Of a stretch of 64,000 nt of DNA, positions 39,654-52,033 are shown piece after piece. The DNA lies in the NCBI GenBank assembly GCA_020091685.1, contig CM034613.1, forward strand, positions 24,933,738 through 24,997,737, given 5' to 3'. The stretch comes from Lutjanus erythropterus (lineage: Eukaryota; Chordata; Actinopteri; Lutjaniformes; Lutjanidae). The notes beneath the pieces were generated by a model that made no database searches, was not told where the DNA came from, and worked only from the letters and a program-made list of their open reading frames with translations. Numbering within the stretch: position 1 is the stretch's first letter; each line of letters opens with the position of its first letter. The translations under genes and the position numbers were made by a program.

Positions 39654-39851
39654 CAGCTGCTGATGAGTCCAAACCTCAGAGACCAACGGTGAGTTGGCGA
39701 GGGATCGTCCTTCTGTGCTGGACTGGGTCTGACAGCAGCATCAGTTCTGCTGTTTGCCTTCAGTCTTTGTTTGATTTGGTTTGCTAAGAGAAAAGGAAAT
39801 CTTCTCTGCAGTCTTACAGATGTTGAGTCTCAGAGAAATAGAGCATCATGA
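39654..39851 (+). CDS. Unidentified exon-like segment with a predicted membrane helix
   Basis: After a TTTTACAG acceptor the frame reads AADESKPQRPTVSWRGIVLL. From 39720, one frame over, GLGLTAASVLLFAFSLCLIW then FAKRKGNLL gives a single membrane helix with a basic stop-transfer, and a short tail ending at TGA 39849-39851. It resembles the end of a type I membrane protein. Joining needs a one-base shift or a donor at 39689 (GTGAGT). I do not recognise the gene; it may be chance. Confidence 0.25.
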
Positions 39852-40419
39852 CTAATTAAACTCAGACACACTTCTGTCAGAAAGAGAATCTTAAGGGTTC
39901 ATTATTACATTTCATTATTTGTTTTGTCAGAAACTTTTGACTCATCTTCTTCTTTAGGATAAATGTTCTTGAGCAGAAGTGGATTTAGTGGTGGTTACTG
40001 GATGTTTTCTCAAAAGCCCTGTATCTTTTATGATTTGAAAATGATATTGTACAAGTAATTTCTCTCAGTTTCTCTCTGACTGCACGCAGATCATCTCAGT
40101 AGTAGTGTCGATGTGCAATACTGGAACCTGAAAGTACTGAAAGCCACTGGCGCCATCATTCACAGAAAGGTGCAGCAGCAGGAACCGCCAGTGAACCACA
40201 GACAGATAATTCTGGTTCTTATCATTCATCCACAGTAACGTTAAGTTGATGCTCCTCCTCTGTCTGTCTGTGTCCTGCTTACTGAAGCAGAAGTACTAAT
40301 ATCAGACTGTAAAAATACTCACTACAAGTAAAAGTCCTGCATTCAGTCAGACCTACATGCACAGTAGATTCTCAGTTGTTTATTCATCTAGATTATTTTG
40401 GTGTCAGTTGCACAGTTTT

Positions 40420-40575
40420 GCAGATACGGGCCATAGAGATGTCTGCCTTCTCTCCAATATGTGGCTGATATCTCCAAATGTCACAAGCTCACAACAAAAC
40501 TATCGAGACGATACATGGCACCTCAGGTCAGAGGAAACTCTGCCTTTTTGTTTTTGGGGTGAACTGTTCCTTTAA
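40420..40575. mobile_element. Partial MITE related to the one at 58441
   Basis: Shares CAAAACTATCKRGA and the terminal GAACTGTTCCTTTAA with 58660-58773. The left part is missing. Confidence 0.45.
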
Positions 40576-40626
40576 GCCCCAGACACATAGACACAAAACA
40601 GGCTGTGAGATCTTTTAGAATAAAGC

Positions 40627-40632
40627 TTTATT
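40627..40632 (-). terminator. Candidate ednra polyadenylation signal
   Basis: AATAAA on the minus strand (TTTATT on plus), about 860 bp after the ednra stop. The predicted 3' UTR would include the Tc1-like MITE at 40933-41231. Confidence 0.4.
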
Positions 40633-40932
40633 GATAAATACAAATGTATAACTTAATATAAATGAAAACATAACTCCGTTAGCTGACCATTTGTTCATTT
40701 CACTTTGAACTTCCTGTTGCTCACAGGATGAATTCTATTGTTTGCACTTCTTTTAGCGCCACCATTAGAGCACAGTTTAAGTTCCACTTAAGTACCAAAG
40801 ATTTAAGAACAAAAAAAGGGCTGTAATGAAAACTTCAGCCACTGTGGGGTGCTAGTGCACCTTTAGACTTCAGACATATATTTACAGGAAGAGCTGCAAT
40901 GGAATATTTTACATATAAAACATCATAATAAA

Positions 40933-41231
40933 TACACTGCATGGCCAAAAGTAAGTGGACATCCAAACATCACATCCATATGTGATAGCTGAGCATCATT
41001 TTCCAAAATCATGAGACTTTCCACCGTTCATTTGAAGCTGGCTGCAGGGATTGTCTTGTACACGAGAACATGGTCATGTAAAAACAAACAGAGGTCTTCT
41101 CCAAACTGATGCCAGAAGTTTAAAGTACATTTGTTCATCAGATTTCACTACACTGGAACACAAATGAAAAACAACTGAGGACCAAAAGTACAAGAAAACA
41201 AGTGTCCATTTACTTTTGGCCATAGAGTGTA
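40933..41231. mobile_element. Tc1/mariner-like MITE in the ednra 3' region
   Basis: Ends are inverted repeats of about 28 bp built on TGGCCAAAAGTAAGTGGACA; the right end differs at few positions. Both ends are TACACT, giving the TA target typical of Tc1/mariner. About 299 bp, no coding capacity. It lies between the ednra stop and its likely polyA signal. Confidence 0.8.
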
Positions 41232-41449
41232 AATAAATCACCATACAATAATTATTCTGTAATAAAATACAATATACATAATTGAATAAATACACTATAA
41301 AAAGGTAAAAACTGAACATTAGAGGATTGATATAGTGTCACACACAGTCACAGTCAAACATCATCAGTGTCTCTCAGTGTGGGTGTTAGAGGTCTTTGCT
41401 CAGTCTGGTTGAGTTGCTGGTTTCTGGTTGCAGATGAAGATGAAGTTGT

Positions 41450-41450
41450 G

Positions 41451-41493
<43 letters not shown>
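41450..41493. repeat. (CT)n microsatellite abutting the ednra stop codon
   Basis: A CT run of about 40 nt ends at the TCA that is the ednra TGA stop on the minus strand, so the 3' UTR begins with (GA)n. Confidence 0.9.
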
Positions 41494-41496
<3 letters not shown>

Positions 41497-43036
41497 GGTC
41501 AGTGTGTTTGTACTGCAGGCTCGTCCCATGGTGGAGAGGCATCATACTGTTGGAGAGAGAGCCAGAATAACACCAACAACACAGACAGGACTGGAGAGAG
41601 ACAGAGGGAGACAGAGAGGAGACAGAGGGTGAGTTTGATTAAAGGGGAACTCCAGCGATTTATTATTGTACTTAACATAAATTTGAATGAGACAGATTTA
41701 AAAGAGAATGAAGCAACCCTGTAATTATTTAAGCTTCATAAACACTAAAAACTACATTTCCCATAATGCAACAAACAGCATCATTTTGTGACCCTCCCAG
41801 TCTTGTCAACGCCTGTGTTTCTTGCCTTGTAATGCCACACTTTCTGTTTTGAATTGACCCGTCTTAAGTCCCACGTCTTTTCGCTCTGTGATCCAATCAC
41901 AGTTGAGCTTTGTACCTCGGCCATCTTCCTCCATTCAGGTTTTCTGTACTTATATTTGCTATATGCTAGGTTAATCTATGTTGACAAGAAAAACACATTT
42001 TTATGTTTGAAAAAAGATGTTGCTGGGGGAATTGTAAAAGTGACCTACAGCTATAGACTTGACTTGACTTGACTTGACTATGACATCATCAGTGTTACTG
42101 TCTCTGAATTTAGAGGATACACATCTGTATTCACACACAGGCAGACTGTTCATGATGAGTGGACTGACATTAATGTGTAAAGTCGGTGGAGTGCCCCTTT
42201 AAACAGACGTGTCACTGGTCATTTCCCACAAGTCTTTTATCAAAGGTCAAGACATTTCTATGTTTAGACTTTAATCACTGTCTATCCTCAAGATCCCAAA
42301 ACATTTGATAGTGCGTCCCCCTCTCTCCGTCTCATTCTCTTACTGTATATCTATGTCTCACGACCTCTGACCCTGTGACCTCACTGTGATGTCACACTGA
42401 CCCCAGGACATCTGTTTGGACATTTACTGTCAACAACACAGTCAAACAACCACAAAGCACAGCAATGTGTAGTTCTTACCTTAAAGCAGTTTTTGAACTT
42501 CTTGGAGACAAAGAAGAGGATTATGGGATTGATGCAGGAGTTGATGGTTGCCATGTTGATGCTGACGTAGTCGAGCACCAACAGGAAACTGCGACCACAG
42601 AAGAAGAACACACAAGAACATTAAAAACTACGACAAAAAGAGACGATCACACCAATAACTAGAGAAGGTGATCTGTCTTTTCTTTGTTTCAAAGCTGATG
42701 CTAAACTTTAATAGTTGAATACCACAAAATGTATGAAGGATGAGTAATATTTTAGTTTGTTGAGAGGCTGATACTAAACTGCATTGCTGTTTAATAATAC
42801 TAATAATATAGGAATTTTGCACCGTATATTTTTTGTGTATGTTTGTGATTGTGCACCTACTTTAACAGTTCGCAGCGGCGTGCATCATGGGATTTGTAGA
42901 TGGTTTTCTTCAGCAGGCGACTCAGATGAAGCGGAAACCAGCACAGAGCAAAGATCAGCACCAGGCAGAACACGGCTTTAGCCACTTCTCTACGCTGTGG
43001 AGAGAAACCTGCTTCAGGAACGGATTCACCGAAAAC

Positions 43037-43070
<34 letters not shown>

Positions 43071-45073
43071 TACCTGTTTAAGGTGTTCAGTCAGTGCGAT
43101 CCTCAGACTTCCTTTCTCGTGTTGGAGCATCTCGCAGGTCATCAGGCCGTAGAAGACGGCAGAACAGAGCAGAGGAACGCAGAAGTAGAAGCCAAACAGC
43201 CACCAGTCTTTTGCATCCCGGTAGAACTGGAACGTGGAGAAACACTTTCAGTGCCGCCAAAACTCAAAACCTACCCAACCTTTACAAGATTTAAAACAAA
43301 GATCATTATTATAGTGCGTTTTTCCACCTCTGTTATCAGTATGTATTGTTAGTTTTAGATTTTGAAGGCGTTAGACATTTCATAAATTATACATATTTCA
43401 TATATATGAATCCTTAAAGAATATATAAGGCAATTACATATTGTTGGTATTAATAAACCGTGTCTAAAGACTGACAGCAGGGCGGCTGACCCAGGTTTCG
43501 TTTTGAGCGCCTGGGCAAACTGTGTTTAGTCGCGACTTGCAGATATAAACAGGAAATGATGTTCTAAACTATCTGAGCTAAAGAGACCTCGCCCTAAAAC
43601 ACAAACAACAAAGTGATCATGGAAATGAACCGCAGAGTGCTTTTACTTTCCCCACAGAGACCATCCGTCAGACAGACAAGGCAGGATTTAACTGCACTCT
43701 TATGCCTTTACTCATTGACCTGTTACATAACATTACTTCTCTTTATCCACTTATGGGAATTAATAGTTTAAATCCATCTTGTTATTGAACTTTCTGGCCT
43801 GAAAATTCAGTTTTAGACCATAATCTAAACTGCTGAATTTAACATAATGTGCACCAACATAAACCAAGCTGGTTACAATAACATGTTTCCCACAAGTTTT
43901 TATCCCTCTATAATAAAGCTTAGTTTCAGGGTCACTAAAGTTCTATATGGACCTATGAGACATGGTACTGTATGAAAACTGTTTATGAGAGTGCAGAGGA
44001 CATTTACAGATGCTATCAACACACACACAAGACCACACACACGCTCTCACCTCCCTGTCTTGCTCACACGCAAACATGTACGTGCAGTCACGTGCAACAA
44101 CTCACGGTCATGAAGGGCGTCGTTGGCTGCAGCATGCAGGTCCTCATGGTAACGTTCTTGTAGTCGAAGCTGACCATGTTGAAGCCGATGGCCTCCGGCA
44201 CGGCCAGCACGATGGACAGCAGCCAGATCACCACGATCTCCACCGCTGTCACCGTGGGAACACCGGTGCACTGAACCCGTGACCAGGACGCCACCGCACG
44301 ATACCTGAGCACAAGGGTTTACTTTTTATTCTATCTGGATATGAAAAGGTTATCATGGCATATTGTCGTAATTACTGAAAACTAATTCCTTATGTCTTAA
44401 TGCTTTCTAACTGACTCATTGCTTTAATTGAAAAATAATTGACCCTTTCTAGGTTCCATTCCATTTCACTCTGTGCTCCAATGACAGTTCAGCGAGCTTT
44501 GTGGCTTGGTAAACTTACTCCTCTCCTCTCTTTTCTATACTTAGATATGCTATGTTTTAGCCTCTGTTGAGAAGAAAACTATATTTACAAGATGTTACAC
44601 ACAAGACACTTTCATAGTTTGTTGATTTTGGAGGCCCCCTGTGGACAAAAGAGGTTAGTGTTTCCACTGTGAAATATAATCTCAAAAATAAAATTATTTA
44701 AAGAAAGTTAAAAACTACTTGTAATTGCTTTAACTTAGCTGATGTTAGCAAAACCCTAGCTAACTAGCTAGTTAATGATTGTTGGAGATCACGTAGCTAG
44801 CTCTCAAGCATTTTGCTAACATTAGCTATCAGATGTCTCTGTCTGCAGACCAAAAACGAATCTAAAGTCAGCAGTCTTTGTTGAACGTATTACCATATGA
44901 ACATCTTCTGTGTTGTTTGTTGTTTGCGGTGTGTATGTGAGTTACCTGTCCACACTCAGGGCACACAGGTTGAGGACGGTGATGCCGACTGAAGCTTTCT
45001 GCAGGAAGGGAAACAGCTTGCAGAGGAACAGGCCAAAACCGCTGTCAGCAAACGGCCATCCCCCGGCCAGGAG

Positions 45074-45125
<52 letters not shown>

Positions 45126-46287
45126 ACTTAGGTCACTTTTAGGTGTATTACATAGATTTACATTCATTTCCTGGAGCCTGAACCCCAACTTCCACTGTCC
45201 TAACCCTAACATCAAGGTGGGGTTTGCTGATTCTCCAGAAAGATAGGTGATAATTTCATTCCCAGGTTGTCAAATACTAACACTTTGTGTTTGATGCTCT
45301 GACTGAACCAAAAACCTTCCTTTTCCCAATTGAAGACGGGGCTTTCGTCCCCAAGCTGCCTGCGTTTGTCTGGCCGATATCTGAAAACACACACTGGCAA
45401 ATCACCATGTGCTATCAGTGTCAGTGGGATATTTTTGTTGCCTTTATCAGTGTAACACTCAACCTCCTGACTGAGACACACAACACACACTGCTGTTTTG
45501 TACCCATAATGCATTTCTGCTCCTGTACATCCCAGTCTTACCAAGTGAAAAAACACTAAAGGCACATCAGAATCAAGGTGAAATATGTTGAATAATAACA
45601 AGTTTCTCAGAGGAACAGTGACCAAGACCATGACTTTGTGTCAAACAAATATAATGCACTGCAGCTCTGTACCTTGTAGACGTTGATTGGTATGTCGATG
45701 GCAATGTATATCAGGTCTCCCAGGGCCAGACTGGCTATCACAGCATTGGGTCCATTCCTCATGCTTTTATTTTGGTAGATAATCCTGAGCAAGGTGGCAT
45801 TTCCAATGATCCCCACAGCAAATATCACACAGGACAGCACGGTGTTGATGTACTTGAAGGCTGTTTTTATTGATGTGTCGTGCACGCAGCTCGGGGGAGA
45901 TACCGGGAGCATATGAACCACCGGAGAGGAGTTGGAGGACTTTATTTCATGTCTGAGTTTCGGCTTGTCCACGTGTTTTGACTTTCGTTTTTCCAGCGCG
46001 GACAGGTCCTTGTTCACGGTCTCTTGCACCAGATGTGTCTCTCGGTCTGAGGTCTGGATAAGACGGTCCATCCCCAGAGGCGGTTCGGTGCCGTAGAAAT
46101 CAGGAAGGTCCGACATCATCAGGTCGGACACCTGAGATGGATCGGATGAGAAGTTTATCTGGCAACCGACCGGATCGACAAACAGCAAACCCCAGACGAC
46201 CAGCAGTGTGGGTATGGAACGAATTCTGGAACTCGCTTTGATTCCAGAACCGTTAGCTGGATCCATTTTTGTGACCCCAGAAACCAT
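41492..46287 (-). CDS. ednra: Endothelin receptor type A-like GPCR, complete, 7 coding exons
   Basis: Class A GPCR for endothelin peptides, acting in vascular tone and in neural-crest/jaw development. Exons, 5' to 3': 45673-46287, 44946-45073, 44106-44304, 43074-43226, 42861-42994, 42480-42588, 41492-41590; 1437 nt, 478 aa, no frame break. A signal-like stretch [18 protein letters not shown] is followed by a long ectodomain, then TM1 with [16 protein letters not shown] motif in [49 protein letters not shown]; last helix [20 protein letters not shown]. The tail begins [14 protein letters not shown] and ends [22 protein letters not shown] and the SVDR/WSRVQ region resemble EDNRA rather than EDNRB. 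A second Met at 46264-46266 could be the true start. It converges with tmem184c. Confidence 0.93.
41639..42202. mobile_element. 564-bp MITE with TTAAAGGGG ends (ednra intron 6)
   Basis: Left end TTAAAGGGGAACTCCA and right end, reverse-complemented, TTAAAGGGGCACTCCA match at 15 of 16 bases. A (GACTT)n run lies inside at about 42055-42078. A diverged relative of the inside occurs at about 44385-44600 in intron 2 of the same gene. Confidence 0.75.
43039..43070. repeat. (GT)n microsatellite at the ednra exon 4 donor
   Basis: On the transcribed minus strand this is (AC)n beginning four bases after the GT donor of exon 4. Confidence 0.9.
44385..44600. repeat. Diverged partial copy of the 41639-42202 element (ednra intron 2)
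   Basis: Shares the order of blocks seen at 41840-42020: a GAATTGACCC-like start, a CTCTGTG(A/C)TCCAAT block, then TATGCTA and TTGA(C/G)AAGAAAA. No clear ends. Confidence 0.45.
45075..45121. repeat. (CA)n microsatellite at the ednra exon 2 acceptor
   Basis: On the minus strand it reads (GT)n up to GTGTGCAG, so it forms the acceptor tract of exon 2. Confidence 0.9.
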
Positions 46288-46841
46288 TTTGGAGCCCGAC
46301 TCTTGAGCCCACTGTGAATCTAGAGCAAACTTTGGAACCTGCAGTATTTTCAGAACTTGTCGCTTCAGAACAGTTTTGCTGTTCGGGGCCTGTTCCTCTT
46401 ACTTAATGTGTTTTGGAACCAGCCCTTTCTGAAACCAGTTGTAGAGGGTCCAGAGGTTCTCAAAGCAGGTCTTCCAGTGAATTTGGTGATTCCTGGCTTT
46501 GGAAAATCTGGAAAGCAAGATAAAGAGAAAACAGAAGGTTGATTAGCAGGCACAACTTTTCAGAAGAAAAGAAAATATGCTTGATTTTGGACCCCAGGAA
46601 GATTAGCTGGTGTTGAACTAATAAGGATCCTTTTTAAATAAATAAATAAATAAATGGTAACTCTATTGTGGGAAAATTTGTATTCCTCATTCAAAATTCA
46701 AAGCTGCATCTGGATGAATGTTCATAAAGCTAGAAAGAAAGCTAAAATATTCTCACCTGTCTGTGACGAGAGAAGAAGAAGAAGTGTCCTCTGTTTAGTG
46801 AAGAAAAAACAGATGAAGTCTAAGTGGCAGAGCTCAGTTTT

Positions 46842-46845
<4 letters not shown>

Positions 46846-46885
<40 letters not shown>
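46846..46885. repeat. (CT)n microsatellite upstream of ednra
   Basis: CT run followed by a C/T-rich tract to about 47050. Confidence 0.9.
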
Positions 46886-46886
<1 letters not shown>

Positions 46887-48206
46887 TCTCTCCATACATG
46901 CTCACCACTGCTCCACCGTCTGCCACCTCCTCCTCACTTGTCTCTCCTCCTCTCCCCCCCTCCCCTATCTTCTTTATCTTCCATCAGCTGTCACTTCACA
47001 CTTTCTCTCCTCCGTCCTCCTCCTCCTCTTCTTCTCCTCTCTTTTTCGTTCAGTGGGTTACAGTGGAACATCTCGTAAAACCTCCGACACGAAGTGACTC
47101 TGAACTTTTCCCACTTAAGAGCTTGTTTATAAAACGCTGTTGTGGAAATTGGGTCAGTAAAATTTATTGCTGTATTTAAACAACAAATTTGACTTTACTG
47201 GAGTGTTTGAACACAAGTGCTGCCAGACTTCACTCAGTTAATTACACCACCGAGTCCCTCGACCTATCAGAATTTACTGAAACCATATTTTTATTAAAAC
47301 TGTTTCACCAAGGACTTCATATCTAACAGTTCTGCCATTTATTTAAATGTCAGATCATCTTTATCTTAAAAACATATATATATAATAAAATTAATACATG
47401 CAAGAGATGTTTCCACACTGTTTGACTGTTTTCTGAACATGTGTCAAAAAGATGCTTATTTTGCCTATTTTGTTGCAGGAACCAACTAGCCAATTGGGCG
47501 TGACGGAGACAAGTCATAAACTCACAGTGTACATTTTGACAAAATAAATGACGCTTCCTCTGTACAGGATTGGATGCTACATGTGGCTAATGTTAGCTAA
47601 AGAAAGTACAGATATTTGTACATAGAATGTGTGTACAAATGTAGGGAATAAAGGTAAAACATCAGAAAAATAAATACTCATGTACAGATACCTGAAAAAT
47701 CTACTTAAGTACAGGAACAAAGTATTTGTACTTCCATCTCTGGTCCTTTCCCAAGTCACATAGTCCTTTCATGCACTGTTAGTGTATAATAAAGTTGATT
47801 ATGGCCTTAAATAGAAAACCTATGAGCTGTTTTGCTCCAAAATGTGTTCTGTCTTTCAGTATATAAGATGTTAATGTCAACCACCAATGATTTTTTTCTT
47901 TGTTTTGTGAGGTGATCGCTGAACAGCTGTGACGGAGGAGCAGTTTAAACATCTGTCTGCAACACGCAGCTTCAGTTATTCCTGAATGGAACATGTTCGT
48001 GGCACAACGTGTGTGTGTTTACACATCTGTAACACACGTGTCAAAACCTAACAAACAAAACAGATGTTAATACAGATGTTCCTCTATCTATCTATCTATC
48101 TGGAGAAAGAGCATCTTCTCACACTGATACCGTTAAACCTTTGACCGCATAAAGTTAAGACTGACTCAGTGTTCCAGAGAAGTTTGTCAGTAAAGACGTG
48201 GGCTGT

Positions 48207-48435
<229 letters not shown>

Positions 48436-48642
48436 GGGACAACCCACCAACAGAGCTTGTGTGTGTAGTGTGTTTGTTGTCACAGTGGGATATTTTAGTT
48501 TCCATTATCAGTGTGACACATGAACTTCTGATGAAGCTGATTGAGATAATAGTTATGATTATATTAGATAATAACAATTAAATGTTGTTTAAATAACATA
48601 ATAATTAAATAACTACACTGACGATCTGCAGTTTAGCTAAGA

Positions 48643-49050
48643 CAAGATATTTAATGTTCAAACTGATCAGTTATTTAATTTTGTACAGATGTATTTATTC
48701 TGAATTTGATGTCTGCAACATGTTCCAAAAACGTTGTGACAGCAGCCGCATGTTTCCCTCTGTGATCCATCATCTTTTCTTTTAACACTCAGTCAGTGTT
48801 TGTGAACTGAGACACTAACTGTTGAAGTTTTAAAATGAAATTCTTTCTTCATTCTTTCTTGATATTCGACTTCAGCTGCTCAACAGTTCGGGGTCTCTGT
48901 TGTTGTATTTTGTGCTTCATGATGCACCACACATTTTCAATGAGAGACAGGTCTGGACTGCAGGCAGGTCAGTCTAGTACATGAACTCTTTTACTACGAA
49001 GACATGTGGACAATGTGTCTTTGCATTGTCTCAGTGAAATAAGCAGTAAG
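48643..49050. mobile_element. Tc1-like transposon fragment, inverted relative to 22205
   Basis: Begins GATATTTAATGTTCAAACTG and carries, in reverse complement to 22460-22690, the blocks CTCTGTGATCCATCATCTTT and TTCAATGAGAGACAGGTCTG. Lies in the gap between ednra and ttc29. Confidence 0.65.
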
Positions 49051-51776
49051 TGTCACACATTCTTTTCTCCAGTAGAAGTACAGATACTTGTTTAAAAAAA
49101 GACTTTAGTAAAAGTAGAAGCACTGTTTCAGCTTCTTTACTGCAGTAAAAGTGAAAAAGTTCAAAGGATCTGAAATGAACTCAACGTATAAAAATAAAAA
49201 GTCGTCCTCTTAAGGACATTTTTACTGTATGTTTCTGTGCAAAGTTAACTTTTCTCCACCAGTCTCCCTCTCTGTCTGTTTCAGCTTGTTACGTCTTTTA
49301 AGCCATTTTCTTCTTTTTCATTTTGTTATGTCGTTTTCGCTCCTGTTGCATCCTTGTCGTCTTTTTTTGTCTTGTTACATCATTTTTCACTTTGCTCCTT
49401 TTTTCCAAAGTGTTCCTGAGTCCATGTAGTATCCTTTATACAATGATGTGAGTTTTTAATGCAGCTTTTAATGCAGTGCTGCCTGAGGGGTCAAAGGTCA
49501 GACACATTCAGTGTTGGTTTTCAGTCTTGCTCCTTACGTGCAGAGATTTCTCTGGATTCTCTGAATCTTTTTATGATATTATGGATTGTAGAAATCTATA
49601 AATTCCTGCAGTTTTATTTTGAGAAAAGTTGATCTCAAACTTTTGGACTCTTTACAGTTTTTCACAAAGTGGTGAACTTCACCTCATCTATGCTTGGAGC
49701 CTTTTGAGGATGTTGCTTTCATACCCAATCATTGTTAACCAGTTAACCAGTTAACCTGTGAAATGTTAAAACAGGTGTTTTTGAAGCAGTCCAGAACTTT
49801 CCCCGTCTTTTTGTTGTTCTTGTCCAAACCTTTGGATGGATTTTCATCTTTATTTTTTTTTCTCTTATTTCCATTATATCCTTGTTTTTATGATCATTCT
49901 TTGTGTATTTTCATGTAAAGGACTCGGTGAACCTTATTTCTTCACTGTAAGTTTAAAATTCTTTGTTTATTATTCATGCCATGACGACGCAGTCAGGGGT
50001 GTAGTGGAGGGTAAATCCAAGCAAACTCACTTTGACGGTCACCTGACAAGGGATCATCTTTTTTTCCACAGAAGTTAACAGGAAGGATTAGCAAATCACT
50101 TTCTTGCAAAATTGGACTTTCGTATATGAACTGCAGTATCTGACAGTGCAAAGTTGTTATTTGAAGTTTGAAGACACAGGTCAGTTACTCCACAGTTTGG
50201 TACCTGATTCATGAAATGAATGAATGAAATGAAAATTGCAATGAAATTACACTTTAAATTGTAGGCCGTATTATAAAGTGTTTATAAAACTTTATTATTT
50301 CCTGAGTTTACTGCAGCAGTGAAACAGAGATCTATTGTACTTGTAAAGTTAAAAGCTTTTAATTTGAAGCAGAAACTTCTTTATGACAACTTCTTGTCAG
50401 CGTGTCAGACCACCAACCGTATGCGAACTACAGTTGTTATTAACCAAGTGAAAAAAAAAACGTGTTCAATCCTCATTTTTCTCTTCAAACGCAGCTGGTT
50501 AATGGACAAATTGCACTTGAGGCTCATTAAAATGAGAAGAACAAACAAGCCGAATCCAAAGAGCCTCATTTGACAGCAAATCAAACCCAGATATTCTGTG
50601 TGAACATGTAACACAGACAGACCGACGGGCAGGAAACAGCCGCTTCGTCTCAGCCGCTGCTGGTTTCCACCATGAACATGAAACTTTATTAGAAACTCTT
50701 TGAAGAAAAAGAAACACACTCACCACCACAGAGAGAGTTTCCATCCCAGCTGTGGTGACATGGAAATGTTTCATTCCAACATCTGACAGAAAAGTGTGTG
50801 TTTGCACAAAATGCTGCTGCTCTGTACGACCTCAGCAGGAAACCTTGTCTTATTTATGGTTATGTAATGGTGTTTTAATTAACAGTTTGGCTTTAACCAT
50901 ATTGTTGCATTCAAATTAGTGTGACGCTCTGTTATCCCTATCTTTTATTTAAATTTCACTTTTGTGGAATTTATTTTAGCTCTGTTTTTAGTCCACCAGC
51001 TCCTAAGTTGTTTTAATGTTTTTGCTTTTTTCATAATTGTTTCTTGTCCCGCTTGGCACTCATGCAAAAGGAAATGAATGACTGTCACTGGAGCTTTGAA
51101 TGAATAGTAACAACATAACAGAGGAAATGCACTTTATAAACACAGAAATTACAGAGGGCTTTACTGGAAGAAAAAGGGGAAAATGATAACAGATACAGCA
51201 AAGACAACATGGGATATATATAGATACATGTATATTATATATAAGATATCATGTAGGCCTATATAAACATATAAAAACATGAAAAGAGAAGCAACTGTGT
51301 AACCTGCAAACTAAAACAGATCAATCAGTCAAATCAATGAAAATGCAAACCAGTGGACTTTTTTTTGGCTTGAGTTGAGGAGAGCTGAAAAGCAACAACA
51401 CTGAAAAATTCAAGATTCAGGACAGTCAGACCTTACTGTCTGTAAAGAGACAGTCATTGAATATAAAGAAAAAATGGCATTAGATCACATAAGTTATCAT
51501 GATGTAAATGCTGTAGCAGGTTATAAAGTTTAAAGTTAAAGTGTAAAGTTTTCTAGTAAAGATCGTATTGCACTTGGTCTCTATAGGCCTTTATATACAC
51601 ACGTTTTTTTTAAATAATAATTTTTAAAAAATCAAAGGGAGATTCAATTACCTCCTGTCTGTTGTAACATGTACTTTTTTGTTTTAACAAAACGTTATAA
51701 AAGCATTTACCTTAAATATGTAGCACTCACAACCCACTACAAAAGTACAAAGTTAATGGAGCTATATTTGTTAAAC

Positions 51777-51786
51777 TCTCGCGAGA
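51777..51786. promoter_or_regulatory. TCTCGCGAGA palindromic promoter element (copy 1)
   Basis: Exact TCTCGCGAGA, the CGCG element associated with BANP/ZBTB33 binding in vertebrate housekeeping promoters. Copy 2 lies 139 bp downstream, nearer ttc29. Confidence 0.6.
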
Positions 51787-51835
51787 TTTATATACGTTCT
51801 TCATTGTCTACTTTTAACCAACCAGTTTTTACTTA

Positions 51836-51857
51836 TGTGTGTGTGTGTGTGTGTGTG
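51836..51857. repeat. (GT)n microsatellite in the ttc29 upstream region
   Basis: Short GT run between the two TCTCGCGAGA elements. Confidence 0.85.
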
Positions 51858-51915
51858 CAATGTGACAAATTGATTGGGTTAGGGAATGATCAGTGTTTGG
51901 GGTAAATGTGTTCAC

Positions 51916-51925
51916 TCTCGCGAGA
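51916..51925. promoter_or_regulatory. TCTCGCGAGA palindromic promoter element (copy 2)
   Basis: Second exact TCTCGCGAGA, about 108 bp before the first ttc29 splice donor and 25 bp before the X-box-like site. Confidence 0.65.
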
Positions 51926-51929
51926 TCTT

Positions 51930-52033
51930 TTGCGGGTCTGAGGTTTCAGCGTTGCCACGGTGACTGACCACTAACTCGACTGCCGGCAGCGCTGCGGTGG
52001 AAACTTTGAAAACAAAAGTTTGTTTTAGCTGCG
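51930..52033 (+). other. Probable ttc29 non-coding first exon
   Basis: A GC-rich stretch ends at a strong donor GCG/GTGAGTTTG at 52034. It lies just downstream of the X-box and CGCG elements and would splice to the 5' UTR/coding exon at 53017. The start is not determined. Confidence 0.5.
51951..51964 (+). promoter_or_regulatory. RFX X-box-like site in the ttc29 promoter
   Basis: GTTGCCACGGTGAC: left half GTTGCC is exact, right half GGTGAC has one mismatch to RGYAAC. RFX factors drive cilium and sperm-tail genes, which fits TTC29. Confidence 0.55.

Larger units (their letters stand above)
37810..40420. other. Intergenic between convergent tmem184c and ednra
   Basis: No firm gene. Contains a GGT/GAT repeat, the exon-like segment at 39654, and a common fish repeat near 40300-40350 (ACAAGTAAAAGTCCTGCATT). 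Confidence 0.45.

Noticed and set aside
46654-47179. Ser/Leu/Pro-rich frames upstream of ednra
   Set aside because: Produced by the (CT)n and C/T-rich tract; no conservation signal.
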